From an uncultured Opitutales bacterium (GTDB lineage: Bacteria > Verrucomicrobiota > Verrucomicrobiia > Opitutales > Intestinicryptomonadaceae), in contig CAKTTC010000003.1 of NCBI GenBank assembly GCA_934613645.1, positions 62,001 through 126,000 on the forward strand: 64,000 nucleotides of DNA, in the 5' to 3' direction. Positions 33,419 to 42,279 of this stretch are shown piece after piece (position 1 is the first letter of the stretch; each line of letters opens with the position of its first letter). The notes below the pieces were generated by a model. That model was not told where the DNA came from. It did not search any database and saw only the letters and a list, made by a program, of their open reading frames with translations. Both the position numbers and the translations under genes were made by a program.

Positions 33419-34180
33419 ATGAAACTTTACTGCGTAGATATAGGCAATACAAGAACCCACTGCGCCGTGGTCGAAACCGAGGGCGGGCGGCTGCGCGTGC
33501 TTGATTCGGCCGACTACAAAAGCGGAGACTTTGCCGATATTTTTGCAAAGCAACGGCTTTTTGAAACGTCGGGCGCGGAGGCGGTCAGCTGGTGCTCGGT
33601 TGTGCCCGCGTATTCGGCGGCGTTCAAGGCTGTGTCGGGCGGGGTTGACGCGTTCCAGTTGACGCATAAAACTTCGCCCATTGAAATCGACATTCGCGCG
33701 CCCGAACAGCTCGGGCAGGACAGAATTGCCGACGCCGTGGGCGCGGGGTATTTGCTGAAGCCGCCGTATATCGTGGTCGATATGGGCACGGCGGTCACGA
33801 TTGATTTGGTGGACGCGCGCGGGCGTTATGCGGGCGGGGCAATCGCCCCCGGAATGAACGCGTTTGCGTCGTATTTGGGCGAACGCGCGGCGCAACTGCC
33901 TTCGATAAATCCCGCCGACGCGGACTGTTCGCTTTGCATAGGCAAGGATACCGTGGAGGCCATGTATGTGGGGTGCGCAAAGGGCTTTTGCAAACTTGTC
34001 GACGGCATCATAGCCGACATAGCCGAAGAGTATTTCGGCGGCGGGGACGTTGCGCGGAAGACGGTTTTCACGGGCGGAAGCGTTGCGTTGCTTCCGCAAA
34101 AATGGCTCGGCGACAGGTTGGTGAACGCGAATTTGGCGCATTTAGGGCTTGCAATGGCGTTTATGAAAAACAGATTTTAA
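33419..34180 (+). CDS. coaX: Type III pantothenate kinase
   Basis: 253 residues. The N-terminal phosphate loop CVDIGNTRTHCAVV and the central VVDMGTAVTIDLVD with GAIAPGMNAF are hallmarks of CoaX, an ASKHA-fold kinase that phosphorylates pantothenate in the first step of coenzyme A synthesis. EQLGQDRIADAVGA is the pantothenate-binding block. coaE, the last enzyme of the pathway, lies elsewhere in the window. The start ATG comes two bases after a T-run of the preceding terminator. Confidence 0.95.
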   Translation: MKLYCVDIGNTRTHCAVVETEGGRLRVLDSADYKSGDFADIFAKQRLFETSGAEAVSWCSVVPAYSAAFKAVSGGVDAFQLTHKTSPIEIDIRAPEQLGQDRIADAVGAGYLLKPPYIVVDMGTAVTIDLVDARGRYAGGAIAPGMNAFASYLGERAAQLPSINPADADCSLCIGKDTVEAMYVGCAKGFCKLVDGIIADIAEEYFGGGDVARKTVFTGGSVALLPQKWLGDRLVNANLAHLGLAMAFMKNRF

Positions 34181-34184
34181 CGTT

Positions 34185-35372
34185 ATGAAAAAGATATTGA
34201 TTTTTGTTTCGGCGGTTTTTGCGGCGTCGCTTTTCGGCGCGGACGTTCAAAAAACGCCCGATTTGCTGAAAAAGACGGAGCTGTTCGACAACGTCGAAAT
34301 GTTCGAGGCGCGCAGCATTTACACCGACCAAAAAGCGAACGTGCAGCTGCTTAAAAAATACGCCGCCGACCCCAAAGCCTTCAAGGATTCGCAGTTGTTC
34401 CCGATTGCAATCTGCCTGCTTACAACGCGCGATTTCCGCAGCGCAATAGACGTTCTCGAAAAGCTCGACAAGGCAAAGCCGAACAACGTGGCTGTGTTGC
34501 GCACGCTCGGCAGCGTCTACTTCCTCGCCCGCGATATGGACAAGGCGGTTGCGGCATACAAAAAGGCGGTAGATTTGGGCGACAAACCCTCGGTTGTCTA
34601 CTGTTGCAGCGCGCTGGCGATGTCGGGCAAAACGGCGGAAATAGGGAAGTATGTGCCGCAGCTCAAAGAGGTTGCGGAATCGAATTTGGAGGCGTTGAAC
34701 CTGCTTGTCTCATACGCCATACGCGGCAAAGATGCCTCGGTGGAGGCGGAAGTAAAGGCGGTTCAGGAGAAAATGGACGTGCGCAAAGTCTTGAGGTCGG
34801 CAACGCCCGAAACAATGCGCCTTACAATGCGTCTTTACACGGAAAAGCCCGCCTTGTGGACAACGCGCGCGCTTGTCGTTCCCGCCCGCGCGGCGGCTTT
34901 GTTCGAGCAGTGGCCGCTTGCGCTTGAATGCTACGGAAAAGTGCTTGCCCAAAACCCCGCCGACACTCTCGCGTTGCGCGGAATGGGGCTTGTAAACTAC
35001 CGCTTGGGCGACGTTCCCGCAGCAGCCGAATCAATCAAAAAGGCGTTCGATAACGGCGACAAAGACGCCGCAATAGACGGCGTGGAGCTGTTTTTGCTCT
35101 CGAAATACAAATTCGTGTGGGATATGTTCGGCGACAAGTTCGACGTGTCGAAATCTTCGCCCGACGTCCGCGCGGGGCTGCTTGAATACGCCTCGCAAAA
35201 CGACGGCTGCGCCGATATGTTCTTCGACGCTCTCGAGGGCGAGGGCGCGGACATATTTTTCAAAAATACGCGCTTGCGCGATTTAATCAGAAAAGCCCTC
35301 GACAAATACGGTTCGGACTCGCGCTCGAAGGCGGTTGCCGAACGCTGGTATAAGGCGGGCGCGCAGTTGTAG
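34185..35372 (+). CDS. Secreted TPR-repeat protein
   Basis: 395 residues with a signal peptide (MKKILIFVSAVFAASLFGA). TPR-like helices are visible: FRSAIDVLEKLDKAKPNN, AVLRTLGSVYFLARDMDKAV, ALECYGKVLAQNPADTLAL and GMGLVNYRLGDVPAAAESIKKA. It is likely a periplasmic protein-protein interaction scaffold. It begins four bases after the coaX stop and is followed at once by the HhH gene, so the three genes form an operon. No specific partner can be named. Confidence 0.8.
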   Translation: MKKILIFVSAVFAASLFGADVQKTPDLLKKTELFDNVEMFEARSIYTDQKANVQLLKKYAADPKAFKDSQLFPIAICLLTTRDFRSAIDVLEKLDKAKPNNVAVLRTLGSVYFLARDMDKAVAAYKKAVDLGDKPSVVYCCSALAMSGKTAEIGKYVPQLKEVAESNLEALNLLVSYAIRGKDASVEAEVKAVQEKMDVRKVLRSATPETMRLTMRLYTEKPALWTTRALVVPARAAALFEQWPLALECYGKVLAQNPADTLALRGMGLVNYRLGDVPAAAESIKKAFDNGDKDAAIDGVELFLLSKYKFVWDMFGDKFDVSKSSPDVRAGLLEYASQNDGCADMFFDALEGEGADIFFKNTRLRDLIRKALDKYGSDSRSKAVAERWYKAGAQL

Positions 35373-35373
35373 T

Positions 35374-35613
35374 ATGGCGCAGAAAAAGAAAAAGGTTGAC
35401 TACGCCGCGCTTTCAAGCCCGTTTATGCACATTCCGCGCATGAATGTGAGGGCGGCTCGCGCGCTTATGGACATAGGAATCCGCGAAATTTACGAATTGC
35501 GCGGGCGCGACCCGCAGTCGCTGCTTGCCGACTACGCAAAAATCAAAAAGCCCGACTCCGATTTCGCCGACTTGTTCGCCGTGGCAGTCGATTTTGCCGA
35601 CGCCCAGCAATAG
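35374..35613 (+). CDS. Small helix-hairpin-helix protein
   Basis: 79 residues with a basic start (AQKKKKVDYAAL) and the helix-hairpin-helix-like segment NVRAARALMDIGIREIYELRGRDPQSL, as in the Cdd1/pathogenicity-locus family (PF11731-like). Such domains bind DNA or RNA non-specifically. The gene starts one base after the TPR gene stop and a terminator follows 49 bases after its stop. Function unknown. Confidence 0.7.
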   Translation: MAQKKKKVDYAALSSPFMHIPRMNVRAARALMDIGIREIYELRGRDPQSLLADYAKIKKPDSDFADLFAVAVDFADAQQ

Positions 35614-35661
35614 CGCGCAGGGCACGTCGGGTTGCGCGCCGATTCGCTCGGGCACAAAAAC

Positions 35662-35690
35662 GCCGCCGTTTTGCTTACGGCGGCTTTTGT
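35662..35690. terminator. Bidirectional Rho-independent terminator
   Basis: GCCGCCGT (35662-35669) and ACGGCGGC (35677-35684) form a perfect eight-pair stem. TTTTGTG follows on the plus strand and five A precede it, so it can serve both the HhH gene and the convergent antiporter gene. Confidence 0.85.
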
Positions 35691-35719
35691 GTGTTTGTGT
35701 AAAGTAGCAGATTTTCGCG

Positions 35720-37153
35720 CTACGCCGTCCAGAAGAACACTGCGGCGGCTATGAGCGTCGGCACGAGCGCGCCGAAGAACAGCAATAGCGGCGAAATGGC
35801 GTCGTTGAAGAATTTTTTGATTATGGAAGCTCCCGCGAGGTTCGGGGCGTTCGCAATAAGAGTCAAACCGCCGCCCGTAACCGCGCCCGCAACAATCATA
35901 TACTTTGCACTGTCGGAAAACGACGGCGCAAGCGTTGCAAGATACGTTATTGCGGCGTTGTCGTTAAACGAAGTCAACACTATGCTTCCCAAGAAAATGG
36001 AAGTGTCGCCGAGGCTTCCGAGCGTCGGGGCAATCCACCACGCCTGAAACGTTCCGTGGATAACAAGCGACGCCAAAAATATGCACACAAGAAGCGGCCC
36101 TTCCACGCTAAATCTGTTCTGAAACGGCAGGGTTATCTTCATCAACGCCAAGAACATAAAGAACAGGAACACGACAAGCACCGTGTAGTGCATAAGCAGA
36201 ATGCTGCCAAGCAGGAAGCACAAATGGCACGCAACCAGCCAGTTGGGCGATTTTTCTTCCTCGTTTGAATGCCCCTCGGCATCGCGGAGTGCCTGCATTC
36301 GCTTGAATTCGTTTCTGAAAATCGTTCCGTAAAGCAGGATTGACGCGGCAATTATAAGAGCCGATTTCCACGCAAAATGCGTGAGCATAAACGTAAAATT
36401 CCAGTCCCACGGCTTTTTGACCATAAGCACGGGCGGGGCGGCAAACGGCGTAAGCGTTCCGCCTATCGAAATTGCCACAAGCAGCAATCCGAGCGTTGCG
36501 TATTTAAAACTTTTTGAGGGCTTGTAGCTGAAGAAGTGCTTTGCAAGCAGCACTGAGCAAATCGTGATTGCCGCGGGCTCAGTTATGAACGACCCAAGCA
36601 GCGAGCCCACAAACAGTATGCACGCCCACCACGCCGCCACCGAATATCCGCCGAGCTTCGCCAAGTGGGCGATTGAGTTGGAGGCGAAGTCCACAATCGG
36701 GCGCGTTGCGGAAATGCTCATAATCACGAGCACGAAAACGGGTTCGGCAAAGCGTTCGTCCTGATACGCCATTTCGTGGAGGAAGTTTGTGAAATTCTCC
36801 CAGCCGTAGTAGTATACATACCCCGCAAACAGCGGAATCAGCCAGATTGCGAACACTATTTCAACCTCGCTTAAAAAGCGCAGAAAGCGGATTGCAACTT
36901 CGCGGAAGTTGCTTGCGTGCTCTTTGTCGATTTTGATTCTGTTTGAAAGGTATAAAAATTCGGCGTAGAAGAACGCGTGTATGATGGAAAGGAAGAATAC
37001 CGCCGTTGCAAACACGTTGAACGGATTGGCTTTCGCCGCCTCCTCCAACGCCTTTATAAGCGATTCGCCCCCGTCTTGGTTTTGTGCGCCCAACGCCGCG
37101 TTTGCCGCGACAATCGCCGCAAGATATACAGATGCTTTCAGTGTTTTTCTCAT
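35720..37153 (-). CDS. Putative Na+/H+ antiporter (PF07399-type)
   Basis: 477 residues with a hydrophobic N-terminus that may be a cleaved signal or first helix, and about eleven further membrane helices. Conserved blocks include FFYAEFLYLSNRIKIDKEH, VIMSISATRPIVDFA, SLLGSFITEPAAITI and TSFNDNAAITYLATLAP; the paired FITEPAA and FNDNAA motifs resemble the ion-exchange sites of the NhaD/arsenite-permease superfamily. The family is common in Verrucomicrobia, Chlamydiae and Lentisphaerae. It probably exports Na+ in exchange for protons. Confidence 0.85.
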   Translation of the reverse strand: MRKTLKASVYLAAIVAANAALGAQNQDGGESLIKALEEAAKANPFNVFATAVFFLSIIHAFFYAEFLYLSNRIKIDKEHASNFREVAIRFLRFLSEVEIVFAIWLIPLFAGYVYYYGWENFTNFLHEMAYQDERFAEPVFVLVIMSISATRPIVDFASNSIAHLAKLGGYSVAAWWACILFVGSLLGSFITEPAAITICSVLLAKHFFSYKPSKSFKYATLGLLLVAISIGGTLTPFAAPPVLMVKKPWDWNFTFMLTHFAWKSALIIAASILLYGTIFRNEFKRMQALRDAEGHSNEEEKSPNWLVACHLCFLLGSILLMHYTVLVVFLFFMFLALMKITLPFQNRFSVEGPLLVCIFLASLVIHGTFQAWWIAPTLGSLGDTSIFLGSIVLTSFNDNAAITYLATLAPSFSDSAKYMIVAGAVTGGGLTLIANAPNLAGASIIKKFFNDAISPLLLFFGALVPTLIAAAVFFWTA

Positions 37154-37929
37154 CGCGTTTGTGGATTTAAAACCCCTTTTAATGTAGGTTTTATATTTTT
37201 CATCAAGGAAAATCGGAAATAAAACGCGTTTTTATACAAAATTGGACATTTTTATGCCGATTTTGAGCCGAAAAGCGAGTTTTTCAACAAAAAGCCAATT
37301 CTTTCCCTTAAACTACAAATTTGTTTTTCGCCGCCCGTCGAACGCATTTTTGGGGTTATCCTACGGGCTTGTCGGAATTTTGCCCCGCGCGCGTTTCTTG
37401 GGTTCGCGGGAAACACGCGTAGGAGGCTTCGGGACAATAGCGCGTTAATCGAACGGAGATTGCTCGAAGAAGACCCGGACAGGCAAAACACAAAAACGGC
37501 GCTTGGGGGGGGAGGGCGCGCACGCACAACAAATGTTCGTGGCGGGGCGCACGGGCGCGGAAATGCGCACGGGGGCGAGCAGAATTGATGTTCTGAATGT
37601 GCGTTTGGGAGGGTGGCGCGAGGTCAGGAGGAAATGCGCGAGGGGGCAGAGGCAGGCTCGTCGCTTACCGAATACAACACACGCGGGCGCGCAGACGTTC
37701 AAGGCAGGCAGGCGGGGGGCGCGTGCGTGCGGAAAATTCCTGCAAGTTCGGCGTATGTCAGTGTGGGACGTTCGGCGGGCGTTGCGTGTCCCAGTGAGAC
37801 AGTCGGGCGGCGCGGAGAGTCAAAATGTCCCACTTTTCGGGCAGATAAATACGCTTAATTCGCGGGCGCAAAAGCCGATTTCTCCGTAATTGTCTTATAT
37901 GTAGTATGTAAATGTCGAAACAGAAAAAG
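37154..37929. other. Long gene-free region upstream of dnaK
   Basis: About 780 bases. The first 280 are AT-rich without clear features. From about 37490 to 37830 the plus strand is markedly G-rich, including a nearly unbroken run of G at 37504-37515. Short open frames here have low-complexity translations and no RBS. I see no CIRCE repeat (TTAGCACTC/GAGTGCTAA), tRNA or known ncRNA motif. Confidence 0.6.
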
Positions 37930-37945
37930 TGGCATAGATATTGCT
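37930..37945 (+). promoter_or_regulatory. Sigma-54-like promoter element before dnaK
   Basis: TGGCATA (37930-37936), four bases, then TTGCT (37941-37945): the GG and GC doublets have the exact spacing of the -24/-12 sigma-54 consensus TGGCACG-N4-TTGCW, with two mismatches in the less conserved positions. Transcription would start about 37956, leaving an 18-base leader with the RBS AGGAAC. Whether an enhancer-binding protein site exists upstream was not resolved. Confidence 0.5.
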
Positions 37946-37973
37946 AAAGAAGAAAGCAAAAGGAACAAACATT

Positions 37974-39923
37974 ATGAGTAAGATATTAGGAATAGACTTG
38001 GGAACGACAAACTCCTGCATGGCCGTTATGGAAGGCGGCGAAAGCACGGTTATCCCGAACAGGGAAGGCGCGAGAACAACTCCGTCGGTCGTTGCATTTA
38101 CAAAAACGGGCGAAAGGCTCGTCGGTCAGGCGGCAAAACGTCAGGCCATTACAAACCCCGGCAACACGATATTTTCGGCGAAACGCCTTATCGGTAGAAA
38201 ATTCTCCGAAGTTCAGGACATTGCCAAAGAATTGCCCTACAAGGTAGTGGAAGGCGCGAACGGCGCGGCCATGATTGAATGCGAAGTGGGCGGCAAGACG
38301 GAAACGTTCTCTCCGCAGCAGATTTCGGCAATCATTCTGCAGCAGCTCAAAGCCGACGCTGAAGCCTACTTGGGCGAAAAAATCACGGAGGCGGTCATCA
38401 CCGTTCCCGCGTATTTTAACGACTCCCAACGTCAGGCCACAAAAGACGCGGGCACAATCGCGGGCTTGGAGGTAAAGCGTATCATCAACGAACCTACCGC
38501 GGCTTCGCTGGCATACGGCTTGGACAAGAAAAACGACGAAACAATCGCAGTCTACGACTTGGGCGGCGGCACGTATGATATCTCCATTCTGGAAATCGGC
38601 GACGGCGTTTTCGAGGTCAAAGCAACCAACGGCGACACGCAGTTGGGCGGCGACAACTGGGATACCGCCATTATGAATTGGCTTATCGAAAACTTTAAGG
38701 CGGAAAACGGAATCGACCTGCGCAACGACAAAATGGCGTTGCAGCGTTTGAAGGAAGAGTCCGAAAAGGCCAAGATTGCCCTTTCAACGGCGCAGTCAAC
38801 CGACATCAACCTGCCCTTTATCACTGCCGACGCAACAGGCCCCAAACACTTGAACGTAACCCTCACGAGGGCGAAACTCGAACAGCTCACCGAAGACCTC
38901 ATCAACCGCACGGTAAAGCCTTTTGAAGACTGCCTGCGCGACGCGGGGCTGAAAAAGGGCGACATTGACGAATTGGTTCTCGTCGGCGGTATGACGCGTA
39001 TGCCGAAAGTTGTCGAATTGGCCGACCACCTTTCGGGCAAGGAAGCCCACAAGGGTGTAAACCCCGACGAAGTGGTTGCTTGCGGCGCGGCAATTCAGGG
39101 CGGTGTCTTGCAGGGCGATGTTCGCGATGTTCTGCTGCTTGACGTAACCCCGCTTACGCTTTCAATCGAAACTGCGGGCGGCGTTTCCACCCCGATGATT
39201 GAGCGCAACACGACAATCCCGAAGATGCAGTCGCAGGTGTTCTCCACATACACCGACAACCAGACGGCGGTCGACATCCACGTTCTGCAGGGCGAGCGTC
39301 CGATGGCGAAAGACAACAAGCTTATCGGCAACTTCCGCCTCGACGGTATTGCACCCGCGCCCAGAGGTCTCCCGCAGATTGAAGTTACGTTCGATATCGA
39401 CGCAAACGGTATCCTCAACGTAAGCGCGAAAGACAAAAGCTCGGGCAAGGAACAGAAAATCACCATTACAAATTCGGGCGGCTTGAGCAAGGAAGAGGTT
39501 GAAAAACTCCGTAAGGAAGCCGAACTGCACGCCGCCGAAGACACGCTCCGCAAGGAGACTGTCGAAGCCCGCAACGAGCTTGACAATATGGTCTACGGCG
39601 TCGAAAAGCAGATAAAGGAAGCCGGCGACAAGATTCCCGCCGACGCGAAATCCGCGCTTGAAGCGGAACTCGCCGAAAGCAAGAAGGTTCTCGACAAGCA
39701 GGATTCCTCGAAGGACGAATTGACTTCCGCCAAAGACAAGCTCATGAAGGTCATAGAGGCAAACGCCCAGAACCTGCAGGCTGCGGCACAGGCGGCTGCG
39801 GGAGCGGCTCAGGCGGGCGCACAGTCCGCGGGCGGCGCGCAACAGTCGGCTTCGCCCAAGAACGGCAAAGACGGTTCGGTTGACGCCGACTTCGAAGTTG
39901 TAGACGACGACCCCAAGAAATAA
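37974..39923 (+). CDS. dnaK: Hsp70 chaperone DnaK
   Basis: 649 residues from ATG 37974; an in-frame TTG at 37941 lies inside the promoter-like element and is rejected. The ATPase domain begins ILGIDLGTTNSCMAV; VYDLGGGTYDISIL and LVGGMTRMPKV are the phosphate-2 and adenosine motifs. The substrate domain (about 390-505) contains ERNTTIPK and QGERPMAKDN; the lid is helical and the C-terminus is Ala/Gln-rich ending DFEVVDDDPKK, matching the EEVD-like tail of bacterial DnaK. It folds and protects proteins with DnaJ and GrpE, which are not encoded nearby. Confidence 0.98.
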   Translation: MSKILGIDLGTTNSCMAVMEGGESTVIPNREGARTTPSVVAFTKTGERLVGQAAKRQAITNPGNTIFSAKRLIGRKFSEVQDIAKELPYKVVEGANGAAMIECEVGGKTETFSPQQISAIILQQLKADAEAYLGEKITEAVITVPAYFNDSQRQATKDAGTIAGLEVKRIINEPTAASLAYGLDKKNDETIAVYDLGGGTYDISILEIGDGVFEVKATNGDTQLGGDNWDTAIMNWLIENFKAENGIDLRNDKMALQRLKEESEKAKIALSTAQSTDINLPFITADATGPKHLNVTLTRAKLEQLTEDLINRTVKPFEDCLRDAGLKKGDIDELVLVGGMTRMPKVVELADHLSGKEAHKGVNPDEVVACGAAIQGGVLQGDVRDVLLLDVTPLTLSIETAGGVSTPMIERNTTIPKMQSQVFSTYTDNQTAVDIHVLQGERPMAKDNKLIGNFRLDGIAPAPRGLPQIEVTFDIDANGILNVSAKDKSSGKEQKITITNSGGLSKEEVEKLRKEAELHAAEDTLRKETVEARNELDNMVYGVEKQIKEAGDKIPADAKSALEAELAESKKVLDKQDSSKDELTSAKDKLMKVIEANAQNLQAAAQAAAGAAQAGAQSAGGAQQSASPKNGKDGSVDADFEVVDDDPKK

Positions 39924-39934
39924 TAAATTTCGGT

Positions 39935-39973
39935 TTGGCGCGCTTGCCGCGCCAAGCCTTTTGCTTTTCCCGC
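39935..39973 (+). terminator. Terminator or attenuator between dnaK and groES
   Basis: TTGGCGCG (39935-39942), loop CTTGC, CGCGCCAA (39948-39955) is a perfect eight-pair stem followed by GCCTTTTGCTTTT. It may end dnaK transcripts or let only part of them read into groESL. Confidence 0.65.
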
Positions 39974-40031
39974 GAAATCGGGGGCGGCAAACCTTTAACA
40001 TAAATCACAATAAACATAGGAAGACATAATT

Positions 40032-40328
40032 ATGGCAAAACCAAAAATCCAACCGTTGGGCGACAGAGTCCTGGTAAAACAAGCTGAAGAAAAAGAACAA
40101 ATCAAGGGCGGAATCATCATTCCCGACGCCGCCAAAGAAAAGTCGCAGGAGGCGGAAGTTGTTGCAATCGGCAGCGGAAAGCTCGGCAGCGACGGCAAGC
40201 GCGTTGCGTTTGAAGTGAAAGTCGGCGACAGAGTTCTCATTTCGAAATACGGCGGCACTGAAGTAACCGTCGGCGACGAAAAATACGTCCTCCTCCGCGA
40301 AGACGACATCGTTGCAATCTTGAAATAA
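40032..40328 (+). CDS. groES: Co-chaperonin GroES
   Basis: 98 residues, full length. IQPLGDRVLVKQAEEKEQIKGGIIIPDAAKEKS contains the mobile loop that docks on GroEL, and DRVLISKYGGTEV the barrel core. RBS AGGAAG precedes ATG 40032. It is followed 24 bases later by groEL and preceded by dnaK, giving a compact chaperone locus. It caps the GroEL chamber. Confidence 0.98.
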   Translation: MAKPKIQPLGDRVLVKQAEEKEQIKGGIIIPDAAKEKSQEAEVVAIGSGKLGSDGKRVAFEVKVGDRVLISKYGGTEVTVGDEKYVLLREDDIVAILK

Positions 40329-40352
40329 TTACAAGGAAGGAACAACAATATT

Positions 40353-41984
40353 ATGGCAAAACAAATCATTTTCGACGAAGCCGCGCGCAAGAAAATCCTC
40401 GCGGGCGTAACAATTTTGGCTAAGGCAGTTAAGGCGACTCTCGGCCCGAAGGGCAGAAACGTCGTAATCGACAAAAAATACGGTTCTCCGCTCATCACCA
40501 AGGACGGCGTAACGGTAGCCAAGGAAATCGAGCTTGAAGACGCGTTCGAAAATATGGGCGCGCAGATGGTCAAGGAAGTCGCCAACAAAACTTCCGACAA
40601 CGCCGGCGACGGCACGACAACCGCAACCGTTCTGGGCGAGGCAATCTACCGCGAAGGTCTGCGCAACGTAGCCGCGGGCTCGAACCCGATTTTCCTCAAA
40701 AGAGGTATCGACAAGGCTGTAGAAGCCGCAGTCAAAGAATTGCAGAAAAACTCCAAGCCCGTTAAGGACCGCGAGGAAATCCGTCAGGTTGCAACCGTTT
40801 CGGCAAACTGGGACACTGAAATCGGTAATATCATTGCCGAGGCAATGGACAAGGTCGGCAAAGACGGCACAATCACAGTCGAAGAAGCGAAGTCAATCGA
40901 CACCACTTTGGACGTTGTAGAGGGCATGCAGTTCGACAAGGGCTATCTCTCCCCCTACTTCATCACGAGCGCGGACACAATGGAATGCGTCCTCCAAGAC
41001 GCCTACATTCTCATTCACGAAAAGAAAATCTCCAACTTGCAGGAGTTGCTCCCCGTTCTCCAGCTGGTTGCCAAGACGGGCAAGCCGTTGATGATTATTG
41101 CCGAAGACATCGAAGGCGAAGCTTTGGCGGCGTTGGTCGTCAACAAATTGCGCGGCACGCTCAACGTTTGCGCGGTTAAAGCCCCCGGTTTCGGCGACAG
41201 AAGAAAGGCAATGTTGGAGGATATCGCAATCCTCACAAACGGCCGCTGCATCACTGAAGACTTGGGTATCAAGCTTGAAAGCATCGAACTTGCAGACCTC
41301 GGTAAGGCAAAGCGCGTAACGGTTACAAAGGAAAACACGACAATCGTTGAAGGCGCGGGTAAATCTTCCGAAATTCAGGCTCGCGTAAAGCAGTTGCGCA
41401 AGGCAATCGAAGAAACTTCCTCCGACTACGACAGGGAAAAGTTGCAGGAACGCTTGGCGAAACTCGCAGGCGGCGTGGCTGTAATCAATATCGGCGCGGC
41501 AACAGAACCCGAAATGAAGGAAAAGAAAGCCAGAGTCGACGACGCTTTGCACGCTACGCGCGCGGCTGTCGAAGAAGGTATCTCCGCAGGCGGTTCGGTT
41601 GCGTTGCTCAGAACGGCGAAAGCCATCGACGCTCTCGAACTTGAAGGCGACGAAGCAGTCGGCGCGCAGATTGTCCGCCGCGCTATCGAAGCTCCGCTGC
41701 GCCAGTTGTGCGCAAACGCAGGCGAAGAGGGCGCGTTGGTTGTCCAGCAGGTTCTCTCCTCCAAGGGCGGAATGGGCTACAACGTAGCCACGGGCAAGTT
41801 TGAAGACCTCATCAAAGCGGGCGTTGTAGACCCCACAAAGGTTACGCGTTCGGCATTGCAGAATGCGGCTTCAGTGGCTGGCTTGCTGCTCACGACAGAG
41901 TGCATGATTACCGACCTTCCCGAACCCAAGAATGCTGCTCCCGCAATGGACGGCGGCATGGGCGGAATGGGCGGCATGATGTAA
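40353..41984 (+). CDS. groEL: Chaperonin GroEL
   Basis: 543 residues. AVKATLGPKGRNVVIDKKYGSP, DNAGDGTTTATVL (ATP site), EGMQFDKGYLSPYF and the C-terminal GGMGGMGGMM tail are all typical. A strong RBS (AAGGAAGGAA) lies before ATG 40353. Length and motifs are normal for a housekeeping GroEL. It is co-transcribed with groES and is closed by a terminator 20 bases after the stop. Confidence 0.98.
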   Translation: MAKQIIFDEAARKKILAGVTILAKAVKATLGPKGRNVVIDKKYGSPLITKDGVTVAKEIELEDAFENMGAQMVKEVANKTSDNAGDGTTTATVLGEAIYREGLRNVAAGSNPIFLKRGIDKAVEAAVKELQKNSKPVKDREEIRQVATVSANWDTEIGNIIAEAMDKVGKDGTITVEEAKSIDTTLDVVEGMQFDKGYLSPYFITSADTMECVLQDAYILIHEKKISNLQELLPVLQLVAKTGKPLMIIAEDIEGEALAALVVNKLRGTLNVCAVKAPGFGDRRKAMLEDIAILTNGRCITEDLGIKLESIELADLGKAKRVTVTKENTTIVEGAGKSSEIQARVKQLRKAIEETSSDYDREKLQERLAKLAGGVAVINIGAATEPEMKEKKARVDDALHATRAAVEEGISAGGSVALLRTAKAIDALELEGDEAVGAQIVRRAIEAPLRQLCANAGEEGALVVQQVLSSKGGMGYNVATGKFEDLIKAGVVDPTKVTRSALQNAASVAGLLLTTECMITDLPEPKNAAPAMDGGMGGMGGMM

Positions 41985-42004
41985 TCGCCAATCCGAAAAA
42001 ATTT

Positions 42005-42032
42005 GGGACACCTTTCGGGGTGTCCCTTTTTT
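42005..42032 (+). terminator. Rho-independent terminator of groESL
   Basis: GGGACACC (42005-42012) pairs with GGTGTCCC (42019-42026), followed by six T. Confidence 0.9.
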
Positions 42033-42034
42033 GT

Positions 42035-42279
42035 CTTTTTGTGCGCGGAGCGGAGGTTGATAGCCGACCGATTTTTTTGCGTCTTTTTATGCCTTAAGGT
42101 GCGGCGCGGAGGGGGAGAATTGTCAAGTTTTCCCCGAGCCTTTTTGTGCCAGATGTGCGGGGCGGGCGTAAGCCCCGACCGAATTGCGCGCCTATTCCAA
42201 AGCCAATTTCGAGCGCGACAAACCCGCACCGATTTCGCGCGCGTCAAAACCCGCGCCAATCGCGCGTCCGAAATAAAAA
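42035..42279. other. Intergenic region between groEL and the DUF2147-like gene
   Basis: No gene seen. A CGGGGC/GCCCCG inverted repeat lies at about 42158-42178, and the rest is unstructured by eye. Confidence 0.5.

Noticed and set aside
37503..37889. Open frames of 66 to 128 codons in the tract before dnaK
   Set aside because: Overlapping frames with Gly/Arg/Ala-rich translations, no RBS, no family resemblance; they result from the G-rich composition.
37154..37973. CIRCE/HrcA operator before dnaK
   Set aside because: No TTAGCACTC-N9-GAGTGCTAA-like inverted repeat was found in this interval or before groES.
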